64,000 nucleotides of DNA from the NCBI RefSeq assembly GCF_002105195.1, contig NZ_MUHU01000001.1:186001-250000 (forward strand), in the 5' to 3' direction. Source of the stretch: Derxia lacustris (GTDB taxonomy: Bacteria; Pseudomonadota; Gammaproteobacteria; Burkholderiales; Burkholderiaceae_E). Numbering within the stretch: the stretch's first letter is position 1; every line of letters begins with the position of its first letter. Both the position numbers and the translations under genes were made by a program. The notes under the pieces are model-generated. The model saw nothing but the letters and a program-made list of their open reading frames with translations, had not been told where the DNA came from and did no database searches. Shown here piece after piece: positions 45,621 to 53,590 of this stretch.

Positions 45621-48536
45621 ATGGCCGACCAAGACAACGATTCGCGCGACGACGACAAGCCGTCGCGCCCCCAACTGCGCGTGCCTCCGCGCGACGACAA
45701 CACCTGGGACACCGGCACCCGCAGCGGCCCGCGCGCGCGCAAGGTGATCGAGCGCGCCCGCGAAAGCGAACCGCCGCGTCCGCCGGCCGCCGAGCGCCGG
45801 CCCGACGGCGAACGCCGCCCGGACGACCGCTATGCGCGCAACGACCGTCCGCCCCCGCGTGGCGACGACCGCTATCCGCGCCGCGACGACCGTGGCCAGC
45901 GCGACGACCGCGCGCCCTATCAGGGCCGCAACACCGACCGCCCGACGGACGACCGTCCGCCGTATCAGCCGCGCGGCGACCGCCCGGCCTACCAGGATCG
46001 CGGCGAGCGCCCGCCCTTCCGTCCGCGCGAGGACCGGCCCTATCAGGAGCGCAGCGAGCGCCCGGCCGGCGACCGCCCGTTCCATGAACGCAGCGACCGG
46101 CCTGCCGGCGACCGTCCGCCCTATCAGCCGCGCGGCGACCGCCCGGCTTATCAGGATCGCGGCGAGCGTCCGCCGTTCCGCCCGCGCGAGGACCGGCCGT
46201 TCCAGGACCGCGGCGACCGCCCGTTCCACGAACGCGGCGACCGGCCTGCCGGCGACCGTCCGCCCTATCAGCCGCGCGGCGACCGCCCGGCCTATCAGGA
46301 GCGCGGCGAGCGCCCGCCGTTCCGCCCGCGCGAAGACCGGCCGTTCCAGGACCGCGGCGACCGCCCTGCCGGCGACCGCCCGTTCCGCGAACGCGACGAC
46401 CGCCCGACCTACCAGGATCGTGGCGAGCGCCCGCCGTTCCGCCCGCGTGAAGACCGGCCGTTCCAGGATCGCGGCGACCGTCCATTCCGCGAACGCGACG
46501 ACCGCCCGGCGGGCGACCGTCCGCCCTATCAGCCGCGTGGCGACCGCCCGGCCTATCAGGAGCGCGGCGAGCGTCCGCCGTTCCGCCCGCGCGAAGACCG
46601 GCCGTTCCAGGACCGCAGCGAGCGCCCTGCCGGCGACCGCCCGTTCCGCGAACGCGACGACCGTCCGGCCTACCAGGATCGTGGCGAGCGCGCGCCGTTC
46701 CGCCCGCGTGAAGACCGGCCGTTCCAGGACCGTGGCGACCGCCCCGCCGGCGACCGCCCGTTCCGCGAACGCGGCGACCGCCCGGCCTACCCGGATCGCG
46801 GCGAACGCGCGCCGTTCCGCCCGCGTGAAGACCGGCCGTTCCAGGACCGCAGCGAGCGCCCCGCCGGCGACCGCCCGTTCCGCGAACGCGGCGACCGTCC
46901 GGCCTACCAGGATCGTGGCGAGCGCCCGCCGTTCCGCCCGCGCGACGACCGGCCCTATCAGTCGCGCGACGACCGTCCGCGCTTCGACCGCGACAACCGC
47001 GGCGAACGGCCCGCTCCGGCGCGCCCGCCCGCAGCCACCGGCGACTTGGCCACCGGCATCGCGCGCTGGTTCTCGCCCTGCCCGCGCGGCCTCGAACCCG
47101 TGCTGCGCGACGAACTCCACAAGCTCGAAGCCGGCGAAATCCGCATCGTGCCGGGCGGCGTGCAATTCACCGGCGACCATCGCCTGGGCATGCGCGTCAA
47201 CCTCGAATCGCGCATCGCCAGCCGCGTGCTGCGCGCCATCGAGACCGGCACTTACCGCGACGAGCATGACCTCAACCGCATCGCCGGCGGCATCGACTGG
47301 GCCGGCTGGTTCAGCCCCGATGTCACCATCAAGGTCGAACTCGTCGCCCAGCGTTCGCCGCTGCGCAGCCTCGAATTCACCACGCTGAAGATCAAGGACG
47401 CGATCTGCGACCGCTTCCGCAACGAGACCGGCCGCCGCCCCAGCATCGACACCGCCACGCCCGACGTGCGCATCAGCGTGTTCTGCGACGAGTCGAACGC
47501 CATCTTCTATCTCGACACCAGCGGCGAAGCGCTGTTCAAGCGCGGCTGGCGGCTTGAGAAGGTGGCCGCGCCGCTGCGCGAGAACCTCGCCGCCGGCCTG
47601 CTCGCGCTGTCGGGCTGGACGCCGGCCGAACCGCTGATCGATCCGTTCTGCGGCAGCGGCACCATCCCCATCGAGGCCGCCCACATCGCCTTCGGCCGCG
47701 CGCCGGGGCTGGAACGCGAGTTCGCCTTCCGCCACCTTGCCGGCTTCGACGGCACGGTCTGGGACGCGCTGCTGGCCGAAGCCCGCGCGCGCATCAACGA
47801 CGAAACCGAAGCGCGCATCTACGGCAGCGACATCTCCATCGCCGCCCTGCCCGCCGCCAAGTCCAATGCCGAACGCGCCGGCGTCGACATCGAATGGCGC
47901 CAGATCGACGCCCGCCTGGTCGAGCCGCCCACGCCCGAACCCGGCCTGCTCATCTGCAACCCGCCCTACGGCGAGCGCATCCATGTGCGCGGCCGCCAGA
48001 CCGACGAGGTCAACGACGACGACCGCGCCTTCTTCGAGGACTTCGGCCGCGCGCTCAAGGAGCGCTTCGTCGGCTGGCGCGTCGCCATCCTGTCGAGCGA
48101 TCCCAACCTCGCCGGCAAGCTGCGGCTCAAGCCGGCGCGCAGCCTCGCGCTGTTCAACGGCGCGCTCGCCTGCAAGCTCCATGTGTTCGAGATCCGCGCC
48201 GAATCGGGCGAGGAATTCGACCGCGAGGAAGCCAAGGCGCTGCGCAACCGCGTGGTCTACGACGAGGAAGCCGATCTGGCCTTTATCGAGCCGGAAGCCG
48301 AATCGACCGCCGCCGAACCGACGCCCGAGCCGAGCGCCCCGCACGCGACCGACATCGACAGCAGCAGCGCCGATGACGCCAGCGACGTGGTGGCCACCAG
48401 CCTGCCCGCCGATCCGCCGCAATCGCCGGCCGACGTCGATGCCGACGCGGGCCTGCCGCCCGCCGGTGCCGACGCCGACGCCGATGTTGTGTCCGACCCC
48501 ACACCCGCCGGCCCCGAAGCCGGCGACAAGGTTTGA
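45621..48536 (+). CDS. RlmL-like rRNA guanine-N2 methyltransferase with a long disordered repeat N-terminus
   Basis: A 971-residue protein. Residues about 1-475 are low-complexity and rich in Arg, Asp, Pro and Gly, with eight copies of a unit around PPFRPREDRPFQDR. A complete methyltransferase follows: a ferredoxin-like/THUMP region (about 480-640, WFSPCPRGLEPVLRDEL) and a Rossmann methylase (about 650-870) with motif I LIDPFCGSGTIPIEAA and catalytic motif IV ICNPPYGERI. That is the layout of the N-terminal half of RlmL, which methylates G2445 of 23S rRNA. The C-terminal about 90 residues are acidic and Ala/Pro-rich. Repeats of this RNA-binding-like character could tether the enzyme to ribosomal RNA; that is inference. 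Confidence 0.87.
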   Translation: MADQDNDSRDDDKPSRPQLRVPPRDDNTWDTGTRSGPRARKVIERARESEPPRPPAAERRPDGERRPDDRYARNDRPPPRGDDRYPRRDDRGQRDDRAPYQGRNTDRPTDDRPPYQPRGDRPAYQDRGERPPFRPREDRPYQERSERPAGDRPFHERSDRPAGDRPPYQPRGDRPAYQDRGERPPFRPREDRPFQDRGDRPFHERGDRPAGDRPPYQPRGDRPAYQERGERPPFRPREDRPFQDRGDRPAGDRPFRERDDRPTYQDRGERPPFRPREDRPFQDRGDRPFRERDDRPAGDRPPYQPRGDRPAYQERGERPPFRPREDRPFQDRSERPAGDRPFRERDDRPAYQDRGERAPFRPREDRPFQDRGDRPAGDRPFRERGDRPAYPDRGERAPFRPREDRPFQDRSERPAGDRPFRERGDRPAYQDRGERPPFRPRDDRPYQSRDDRPRFDRDNRGERPAPARPPAATGDLATGIARWFSPCPRGLEPVLRDELHKLEAGEIRIVPGGVQFTGDHRLGMRVNLESRIASRVLRAIETGTYRDEHDLNRIAGGIDWAGWFSPDVTIKVELVAQRSPLRSLEFTTLKIKDAICDRFRNETGRRPSIDTATPDVRISVFCDESNAIFYLDTSGEALFKRGWRLEKVAAPLRENLAAGLLALSGWTPAEPLIDPFCGSGTIPIEAAHIAFGRAPGLEREFAFRHLAGFDGTVWDALLAEARARINDETEARIYGSDISIAALPAAKSNAERAGVDIEWRQIDARLVEPPTPEPGLLICNPPYGERIHVRGRQTDEVNDDDRAFFEDFGRALKERFVGWRVAILSSDPNLAGKLRLKPARSLALFNGALACKLHVFEIRAESGEEFDREEAKALRNRVVYDEEADLAFIEPEAESTAAEPTPEPSAPHATDIDSSSADDASDVVATSLPADPPQSPADVDADAGLPPAGADADADVVSDPTPAGPEAGDKV
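45946..46980 (+). repeat. imperfect tandem repeats coding for the Arg/Asp/Pro-rich region
   Basis: Eight in-frame copies of a core that encodes Y-Q-D/E-R-G-E-R-P/A-P-F-R-P-R-E/D-D-R-P, spaced by variable linkers such as GDRPAGDRPFRERDDRP. The unit length varies between about 36 and 53 codons. The copies differ mostly at synonymous positions. This shows selection for the peptide and also offers scope for length change by slippage or recombination. Confidence 0.9.
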
Positions 48537-48561
48537 CAGCGTCAGATTCGTCCACGATAAT
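48533..48561 (+). promoter_or_regulatory. sigma-70 promoter of the tRNA-Met gene
   Basis: A perfect -35 (TTGACA, 48533-48538) and a near-perfect -10 (GATAAT, 48556-48561) are separated by exactly 17 bases. The -35 box contains the stop codon of the methyltransferase gene. Transcription should start near 48568, about 27 bases before the mature tRNA. Confidence 0.85.
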
Positions 48562-48594
48562 CGCGCGCTTTCCGCGTGACCTTGCGGAAATGAT

Positions 48595-48671
48595 GGTGAA
48601 GTAGCTCAGCCGGTTAGAGCGCGGCACTCATAATGCCGAGGTCGAGGGTTCGAGTCCCTCTTTCACCACCA
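48595..48671 (+). tRNA. tRNA-Met (CAU), elongator type
   Basis: A 77-base tRNA with CCA encoded. The acceptor stem GGTGAAG (48595-48601) pairs with TTTCACC (48661-48667), and the D arm is GTAGCTCAGCCGGTTAGAGC-like. The anticodon loop CTCATAA gives anticodon CAU. The T arm contains GGTTCGAGTCC. The first pair is G-C, unlike initiator tRNAs, and the D arm and anticodon loop match elongator tRNA-Met. A lysidine-modified tRNA-Ile2 is less likely. Confidence 0.93.
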
Positions 48672-48681
48672 CGAATTCCAG

Positions 48682-48712
48682 AAAACCCCGATCCTCACCG
48701 GTCGGGGTTTTT
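48682..48712 (+). terminator. intrinsic terminator after tRNA-Met
   Basis: AAAACCCCGA (48682-48691) pairs perfectly with TCGGGGTTTT (48702-48711) around a 10-base loop, with T residues continuing after the stem. Read on the minus strand it has an equal A/T flank, so it may also stop the convergent xox operon. Confidence 0.9.
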
Positions 48713-48737
48713 CTTTTGGCGTGGCCGATTCGGCGGC

Positions 48738-49778
48738 TCACTGCCCGGCGGCTTCCAGCGCCAGCCAGCGTTTCTGCACGTTCTGCGGCGCGATGGTCGA
48801 TTGCCCGGCCCAGCGCTCGAAGCCCGCCACGCGCAGCCCGTTCATCGCATGCACGAGGCCCACGTCGCGCGCCAGCGCATCGCGCACCGCGGCGTCGAGC
48901 CCGGCGAGATAGCGGCCGGTGTCCGTCAGCACCTCCGCGCCGCCCGGCGCGCCAAAGCCCGGCACCACGATGGCCGGCTTCAGCGCCGCAAGCCGCGCCA
49001 GCGCCGCCTGCCAGCCGTCGAGGTCGCCGATGCGCAATTCGGGCAGCCGCCCGGCCGATGCCAGCCCCGACGCGAACAGCACGCCGCTCGCGCGATCGCG
49101 CACGACGATGTCGCCGGTGCCGCGCGCCTGCGACACGTCGATCAGCTCGATCTCGCGCCCGCCGACCGCGATGACCGTGTCGCGATCGATCGTGCGCTCG
49201 GGCACCGTCACCACGCTGTCGCGCATCTCGGCCGCGCCGAGCGTGTCGCGCAGCTTGCCGAGGCAGATCTCGCAGCGCTCCTCGATGAAGGCCGCCGCGC
49301 GCGCATGGGCCAGCAGCGGAATGCCGCGCTCGCGCAGGATGGCCGCGCCGAACACGAACTCCGGCGCCTGATGCGTGACGACCGCCAGCACCACCGGCTG
49401 CGACGTGAGCCGGGCCACCGCCGCCAGCGCCGCCTCGATCTGATGCCCGGACGTGCCGGTATCGACCAGCACCACGCCTTCGGGCCCCACGATCACGCCG
49501 ATGTTGGCGACCCAGCCGCGATTGCGCGGCGCCGCCTCGTCGCCGCTGCCGCGCAGCACCCAGACGCCGTCGGCGAGCGCTTCGGCGCGCAACTCGGTCA
49601 GCCGCGGCTCGGGCGTGTCGAAGGGGCAAGGCTCGGTCGCGCCAAAGCCGAAGCGCCCGTCGGCCGGGCACAAGCGCGTGCCGGTCGACACACCCCATTG
49701 CCCGCCGCCGATGCCGACACCCACGCCGGCGCAGCCCGCGAGCAAGGCCGCCAGCGCGCAGACGCCGAGCCGCTTCAC
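48738..49778 (-). CDS. quinoprotein-associated MBL-fold protein lacking zinc ligands (lipoprotein)
   Basis: A 346-residue protein related to the quinoprotein relay system metallohydrolases. A lipoprotein signal ends at LLAGCAG. The fold is recognisable, but the metal sites are gone: HxHxDH is H136-Q-A-P-E-F141, the AHT histidine is R219 (SQARGTGD), the bridging aspartate is G238 (LFASGLAS for LFTGDLLF) and the last histidine is F275 (VPGFGAP for VPGHGP). It is therefore probably a pseudoenzyme with a binding role. Its GTG start overlaps the stop of the SoxYZ-like gene (GTGA), and it is the last gene of the xox operon. The paired gene at 50630-51556 keeps every ligand. Confidence 0.82.
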   Translation of the reverse strand: MKRLGVCALAALLAGCAGVGVGIGGGQWGVSTGTRLCPADGRFGFGATEPCPFDTPEPRLTELRAEALADGVWVLRGSGDEAAPRNRGWVANIGVIVGPEGVVLVDTGTSGHQIEAALAAVARLTSQPVVLAVVTHQAPEFVFGAAILRERGIPLLAHARAAAFIEERCEICLGKLRDTLGAAEMRDSVVTVPERTIDRDTVIAVGGREIELIDVSQARGTGDIVVRDRASGVLFASGLASAGRLPELRIGDLDGWQAALARLAALKPAIVVPGFGAPGGAEVLTDTGRYLAGLDAAVRDALARDVGLVHAMNGLRVAGFERWAGQSTIAPQNVQKRWLALEAAGQ

Positions 49779-50617
49779 GCCGACTCCACCTGGCCGTTGC
49801 GGATCGCAAGCCGGGTGTCGAACACCGTGTCGCGCGTGTCGACAGCGCGCGCCGTCAGCAGCCCGTCGCTCTCGGGCTGAAAGCGGAATCTGAAATTCGG
49901 GTTCTCGCTCACGCCGATGCCGATGTCGGCGCGCAGCACCGGCTGGCCGGCAAAGTCGATGGCCAGCTCGCGCACGAACCAGGGCGTGGCATAGGTGCGC
50001 GTGATCTGGTCCATCGCCATGCCCGAGTCGTTGGGGTGGCCGATCATCAGCTGCGCCGTGTTGGGCGCGCCGAGCCGCAGCGGCGGCTGCACCCGCAGCA
50101 GGATGCGGCCCACATTGGCGAGCACGCGTTCGCGGTCTTTCGCGGCCGGCGCCGAGCAGCCGCCCGACGCCTTGACGAAGCGCGTGGTCATCACCAGCGA
50201 GCCGTCGGCCAGCTCGGCGATGGCGCGCACATGGCTGTATTCCTCGACCCGCACCCGCGTCTCGATGGCCGCCAGCCCGCTCGCCGGCCCGAAGTCGAAC
50301 GTGCCGACCACCGGCGCCGGATTGTTGTCGACGATGAGCGTCAGGCGCCGCACCGCGCGTTCCGGCGATTGCGCAAACCGCGCCTCGACGCCGATCGGCA
50401 CCACGGCCGCATCGTCGGCGCGTACCGGCGCGTCGAGCCTGAGCAGGCTGCCGTCGTCGACGGCAATGCTGCGGCCCTTGAACAGCCCGGCGCGCAGCTT
50501 CTCCCATACCGGCGACGGATCGCCGGCCTCGATGGCGAATGCCGGCAGCGTCAGCCCCAGCAGCGTCGTGCCGAGCAGGCGCCGGCGCGTCGCGTGATTT
50601 GCAGCTTCAGGCTTCAT
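49775..50617 (-). CDS. quinoprotein dehydrogenase-associated SoxYZ-like carrier protein
   Basis: A 280-residue secreted protein matching the fused SoxYZ-like family found beside PQQ dehydrogenases. The signal begins with RRRLLGTTLLGL (possible Tat type). The SoxY-like half ends in a carrier-arm-like SGGCSAP, with C154 as the likely covalent attachment site, here internal rather than C-terminal. The SoxZ-like half occupies about residues 165-280. In Sox systems the cysteine carries sulfur intermediates; what it carries here is not established. It sits between the two MBL-fold genes and overlaps the second by 4 bases. Confidence 0.85.
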   Translation of the reverse strand: MKPEAANHATRRRLLGTTLLGLTLPAFAIEAGDPSPVWEKLRAGLFKGRSIAVDDGSLLRLDAPVRADDAAVVPIGVEARFAQSPERAVRRLTLIVDNNPAPVVGTFDFGPASGLAAIETRVRVEEYSHVRAIAELADGSLVMTTRFVKASGGCSAPAAKDRERVLANVGRILLRVQPPLRLGAPNTAQLMIGHPNDSGMAMDQITRTYATPWFVRELAIDFAGQPVLRADIGIGVSENPNFRFRFQPESDGLLTARAVDTRDTVFDTRLAIRNGQVESA

Positions 50618-50629
50618 CTCCGCCTCCGG

Positions 50630-51556
50630 TCAGCGCGCCCATTCCAGCTCGGCAAAGGCCGCCGTGATGTTGCGCCGGTGATAGTGCTCGGCGAGCTTCC
50701 AGCGCGATGGCGGCGCAGACGCGTCGAGCGTCTCGCCCAGGCCGCGACCGGCAGCGATGGCCGCATCCACCTCGCGCGCCAGAAGATTCAGATAATCCGC
50801 CTCTTTGTCGAGTTCCGCTGGCCAGCCGGGATCGGCCGGACCGTGACCGGGCAGCACATGGCGTGGCTTGAGCGCGCGCAGTTCGGCCAGCGCGGCAAGC
50901 CAGCCCGGCAGGCTGCCGTCGAGCGCCGGAATGCGTTCGACGAACAGCAGATCGCCGGTGAACAGCGTGCCGCTCGCGTCGTCGTGAACCGTCAGGTCGC
51001 AGTCGGTGTGGGCCGTGGCCCAGGCGCGCAGCGCGAGCCTGCGGCCACCCAGATCGACGACGGTTTCACGCTCGACGGTCTCGGTCGGCGCGACGATGCG
51101 GCTGCCGTCGGCAAGCGCGCCAAGATCGCGTTGCAGCGCATGCAGATAGGCCGGCCCGCGCGCCGCCAGCGCCGCCGGCAAGCGCGCATGCCCGACGATG
51201 CGCAAGCCCGGCCAGGCCTCGACGAAGGCCGCATTGCCCAGCACATGGTCGGGATGGGCATGGGTGTTGACCAGCACGCAGACCGGCAGCGGCGTCGTGC
51301 GCCGCACCGCCGCGACGAAGGCGCGCCCGACCGCCGCCGAGCCACCGCTGTCGATGACCGCCGCGCAACGCGTGCCGACCACCAAGGCCAGATTGGCGAT
51401 GTCGCCCAGGTTGTCGCGCGAGGTTTCTTCCTGCCGGCCGCTGTGCATGAACACGCCCGGCGCCAGTTCGCGCAACTCGAAGGCCGCGCCCACCTGTGCC
51501 TGCGCAGCGCAAAGCGTCAGCAGAACCAGCCACGCCGCGCGGCGCGCCCGCCGCAT
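50630..51556 (-). CDS. quinoprotein relay system zinc metallohydrolase (MBL fold)
   Basis: A 308-residue periplasmic MBL-fold hydrolase with a signal peptide at about residues 1-25. All ligands are present: H99-x-H101-x-D103-H104 in NTHAHPDHVLGN, the histidine in ATAHTDCDLTV, the aspartate in LFTGDLLFVERIP and the histidine in VLPGHGPADP. It belongs to the SoxH-related group that accompanies SoxYZ-like carriers and PQQ dehydrogenases, and probably hydrolyses a thioester or persulfide on the carrier cysteine; this is an inference. It starts at ATG 51556, 16 bases after the unknown 225-residue gene. Confidence 0.85.
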   Translation of the reverse strand: MRRARRAAWLVLLTLCAAQAQVGAAFELRELAPGVFMHSGRQEETSRDNLGDIANLALVVGTRCAAVIDSGGSAAVGRAFVAAVRRTTPLPVCVLVNTHAHPDHVLGNAAFVEAWPGLRIVGHARLPAALAARGPAYLHALQRDLGALADGSRIVAPTETVERETVVDLGGRRLALRAWATAHTDCDLTVHDDASGTLFTGDLLFVERIPALDGSLPGWLAALAELRALKPRHVLPGHGPADPGWPAELDKEADYLNLLAREVDAAIAAGRGLGETLDASAPPSRWKLAEHYHRRNITAAFAELEWAR

Positions 51557-51572
51557 TGCCCGGCCAGCGCCG

Positions 51573-52250
51573 TCAGCGCGCTCCGGCAAACCGCAGCACA
51601 TCGTCGACCGCGCCGCTGCCGCCATCGGTCGCCGGAAGTTCCGAGTGCAACTCGACCACGCGGCCCGGCAGCGCATCGGCCAGCACGAAGCGCAAGCGCT
51701 TGCGCGCCAGCTCGGGATAGCGCGCGCGCTGCGCATCGTCGCGGTAGGGCTCGATGACGATCTCGCGCGTCGCCAGCGGCTTGCCGTCGATGTCGAGCGT
51801 GCCGGCACCGATCTCGGGCCCGCGCGCCAGCGCCGTGCGGATCAGCCGGTTGAAGTGCCGGCGCTGACCACCGGTGGCGCGCTCCATCGCGGCCACTTCG
51901 CGGTCGAGGAAGAACAGGATCATCGGATTGGGCGTCGCGCCCGCGCCGCCCGGCAGCGCGAAGTCGCCGCGCCGGTCGGTGAGCACCAGGCTGCGTCGCG
52001 CCGCCGTGCCGGACGCCGTCAGCGTGAAGCGCTCATCCTCGGCTGGCGGCGTCGCGCCGCGATGCTCGATGCGGTAATCGATGCGGCGACCGGCCGCGAA
52101 GCCGGCCATGTGGTCGTCGAGGAACAGCAGCGTCTCGGCCGGACTGATGTCGCTGCCGACGTCGCCGGCCTCGACCGCGCGCGCCGGCAGCGCCGCCAGC
52201 AGCGCCATCGCCCCGGCCGCCGCGAGGCAGCCCCGCCGCGCGGCACGCAT
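51573..52250 (-). CDS. secreted protein of unknown function in the xox operon
   Basis: A 225-residue protein I cannot assign. A basic N-terminus followed by MALLAALPARA is a clear signal peptide with cleavage near residue 25. The mature part begins VEAGDVGSDISPAETLLFLDDHMAGF and is mixed alpha/beta in character, with repeated basic/acidic alternation. It has no cysteine after the signal, no CxxCH and no metal motif. The segment IDYRIEHRG with SLVLTDRRGDFALPGG looks like beta strands of a lipocalin- or LolA-like barrel, but this is a guess. Its ATG overlaps the xoxJ stop by one base, so it is co-translated with the dehydrogenase accessory genes. Confidence 0.75.
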   Translation of the reverse strand: MRAARRGCLAAAGAMALLAALPARAVEAGDVGSDISPAETLLFLDDHMAGFAAGRRIDYRIEHRGATPPAEDERFTLTASGTAARRSLVLTDRRGDFALPGGAGATPNPMILFFLDREVAAMERATGGQRRHFNRLIRTALARGPEIGAGTLDIDGKPLATREIVIEPYRDDAQRARYPELARKRLRFVLADALPGRVVELHSELPATDGGSGAVDDVLRFAGAR

Positions 52251-53158
52251 CAGTTGCTGGCCGCGCCGCGCGGCAGGCCGCGCTCATCCACCAGCGGCAC
52301 GCGATAGCTGGCGAGGATGGCGTCGATGCGGTCGCGGTTGGCGGCGATCCAGCCGTCGACCGTGCTTTTCCATTGCGGCTCGCCGAAGCGCACGCCCATC
52401 GAGATCTCGTAGTCGAACTTGATCGACGGATCGTCCGACTTGAGCGCCAGCGTGGCCCAGTCGCCGCCGTGTTCGCGCGCGAGAAAGCCCGCGACCGGCC
52501 CCCAGAGCACGGCCACGTCGATGCGGCCCGACTCCAGCTCGCGCGCCATGATCTTGCCCGGGCTTTCCTCCGGATCGCCGTTGAGCGCGGCATGCGCGAT
52601 CGACTGCTCGAACAGACCGTTGCGCAGCAGCCAGTCGACGGCCGGCGACGGCGCGAAATAGCCAAAGCGCAGCCTGGCGCGCTGGGCCGGCGGCAGCGCC
52701 AGCACTTCTTCGGCGCTGCTCACGTTGGCGAGCGCGCCGCGCCGCGTGTAGAGCAGCGCATAGGTCGAATGCAGATACGGCTGGGTCGTGGCGGTCAGCT
52801 CATAACCCTTGGGCACGCCCACGATCAGGTCGCACTTGAAGCGCTGCGTGGTCGCATCCTTGGCCCGCAGCGTCTGGCGCACGAAGCCCATGCGCTGCGG
52901 GAAATAGGTGTAGGTCAGTTCGCGGCCGAGATCCTTGGCCATCGCCTCGGCGATGCGGTTCTCATAGCCGCCGCCACGGTCGTCCGACTGCGGCAGATTG
53001 TGCGGATCGGCGCAGACCCGCAGCAGCTTGTCGTCCACGGGCGCTTCCTGCGCCAGCGCGGGCACGGCGAGCGCCAGCATTCCGAACAGCGCCGCAATCC
53101 GTCGGCCGGCAGCGCCGGCGCGGTAGCGCGCGTTCGTCGCGCAGCGGCGCGGGTTCAT
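52250..53158 (-). CDS. xoxJ: XoxJ: quinoprotein-associated periplasmic binding-fold protein
   Basis: A 302-residue periplasmic protein of the type II solute-binding fold, in the family named for quinoprotein dehydrogenase-associated substrate-binding proteins. The signal peptide ends near VPALAQEA. The mature start LLRVCADPHNLPQSDDRGGGYENRI (shown here by its key parts CADPHNLP and GYENRIAEAMA) is the hallmark. In methylotrophs XoxJ/MoxJ is thought to help mature or activate the dehydrogenase rather than import solutes, and no ABC permease is adjacent. The ATG overlaps the xoxG stop (ATGA). Confidence 0.9.
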   Translation of the reverse strand: MNPRRCATNARYRAGAAGRRIAALFGMLALAVPALAQEAPVDDKLLRVCADPHNLPQSDDRGGGYENRIAEAMAKDLGRELTYTYFPQRMGFVRQTLRAKDATTQRFKCDLIVGVPKGYELTATTQPYLHSTYALLYTRRGALANVSSAEEVLALPPAQRARLRFGYFAPSPAVDWLLRNGLFEQSIAHAALNGDPEESPGKIMARELESGRIDVAVLWGPVAGFLAREHGGDWATLALKSDDPSIKFDYEISMGVRFGEPQWKSTVDGWIAANRDRIDAILASYRVPLVDERGLPRGAASN

Positions 53159-53565
53159 TGCGGATCCATCGGCTTGAGGTTGCCCGGCTGGATCTTGCCG
53201 TCGGAACGCCCCTTGAGATAGGCGTACAGGTTCTGCCAGTTGTCGACCATCTGCTGGCTGCCGCTGAAGTTGGGCATGCCCTTCTCGATGCGACCGTTCA
53301 TCACCGTGGTCTGGAACTCGGTCTTGGTCAGGCGCTTGAGCGACTCGACCAGCGACGGCCCGACCAGCCCTTCCTGCTGGGCGCCGTGGCAGCGCTCGCA
53401 GGCCAGTGCGCGCCAGGTCTTCCAGCCCTTGAGGGTGTCGGCATCGACCTTGTTGCCCTCGACCACCTTGTAGGGCGCGTCGGCACCGGCGTCCTGCGCG
53501 CTGACCGACGCAGTCGCAAGGACGGCGAACGCGGAGGCGGCGAGCAGCTTGTACAGCGGTTTCAT
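53155..53565 (-). CDS. xoxG: XoxG-type cytochrome c
   Basis: A 136-residue periplasmic c-type cytochrome, the electron acceptor of XoxF. The signal peptide runs to about residue 23 (SVSA-QDAG). The heme site is C56-E-R-C59-H60, and M97 in KGMPNFSG is the likely distal ligand. AGGAG lies about 7 bases before the ATG at 53565. It is 94 bases downstream of xoxF, across a strong hairpin, and overlaps xoxJ. The next electron acceptor in the chain is not in the window. Confidence 0.9.
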   Translation of the reverse strand: MKPLYKLLAASAFAVLATASVSAQDAGADAPYKVVEGNKVDADTLKGWKTWRALACERCHGAQQEGLVGPSLVESLKRLTKTEFQTTVMNGRIEKGMPNFSGSQQMVDNWQNLYAYLKGRSDGKIQPGNLKPMDPQ

Positions 53566-53590
53566 CGGATGACTCCTGTGGTGTGAAAAC

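Noticed and set aside
45946..46980. CRISPR array in the repetitive DNA
   Set aside because: The repeats are in frame, of variable unit length and diverge mainly at third positions. There are no unique spacers or cas genes.
45594..48422. 942-codon minus-strand frame across the repeat-containing methyltransferase
   Set aside because: The repeats make long antisense frames inevitable. The product is an Ala/Val/Arg repeat with no signal or domain, and the plus-strand methylase motifs are intact.
48595..48671. Initiator tRNA-fMet or lysidine-type tRNA-Ile2 as identity of the CAU tRNA
   Set aside because: The first base pair is a standard G-C rather than the initiator mismatch, and the D arm and CTCATAA loop match elongator tRNA-Met. 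Ile2 is not fully excluded.
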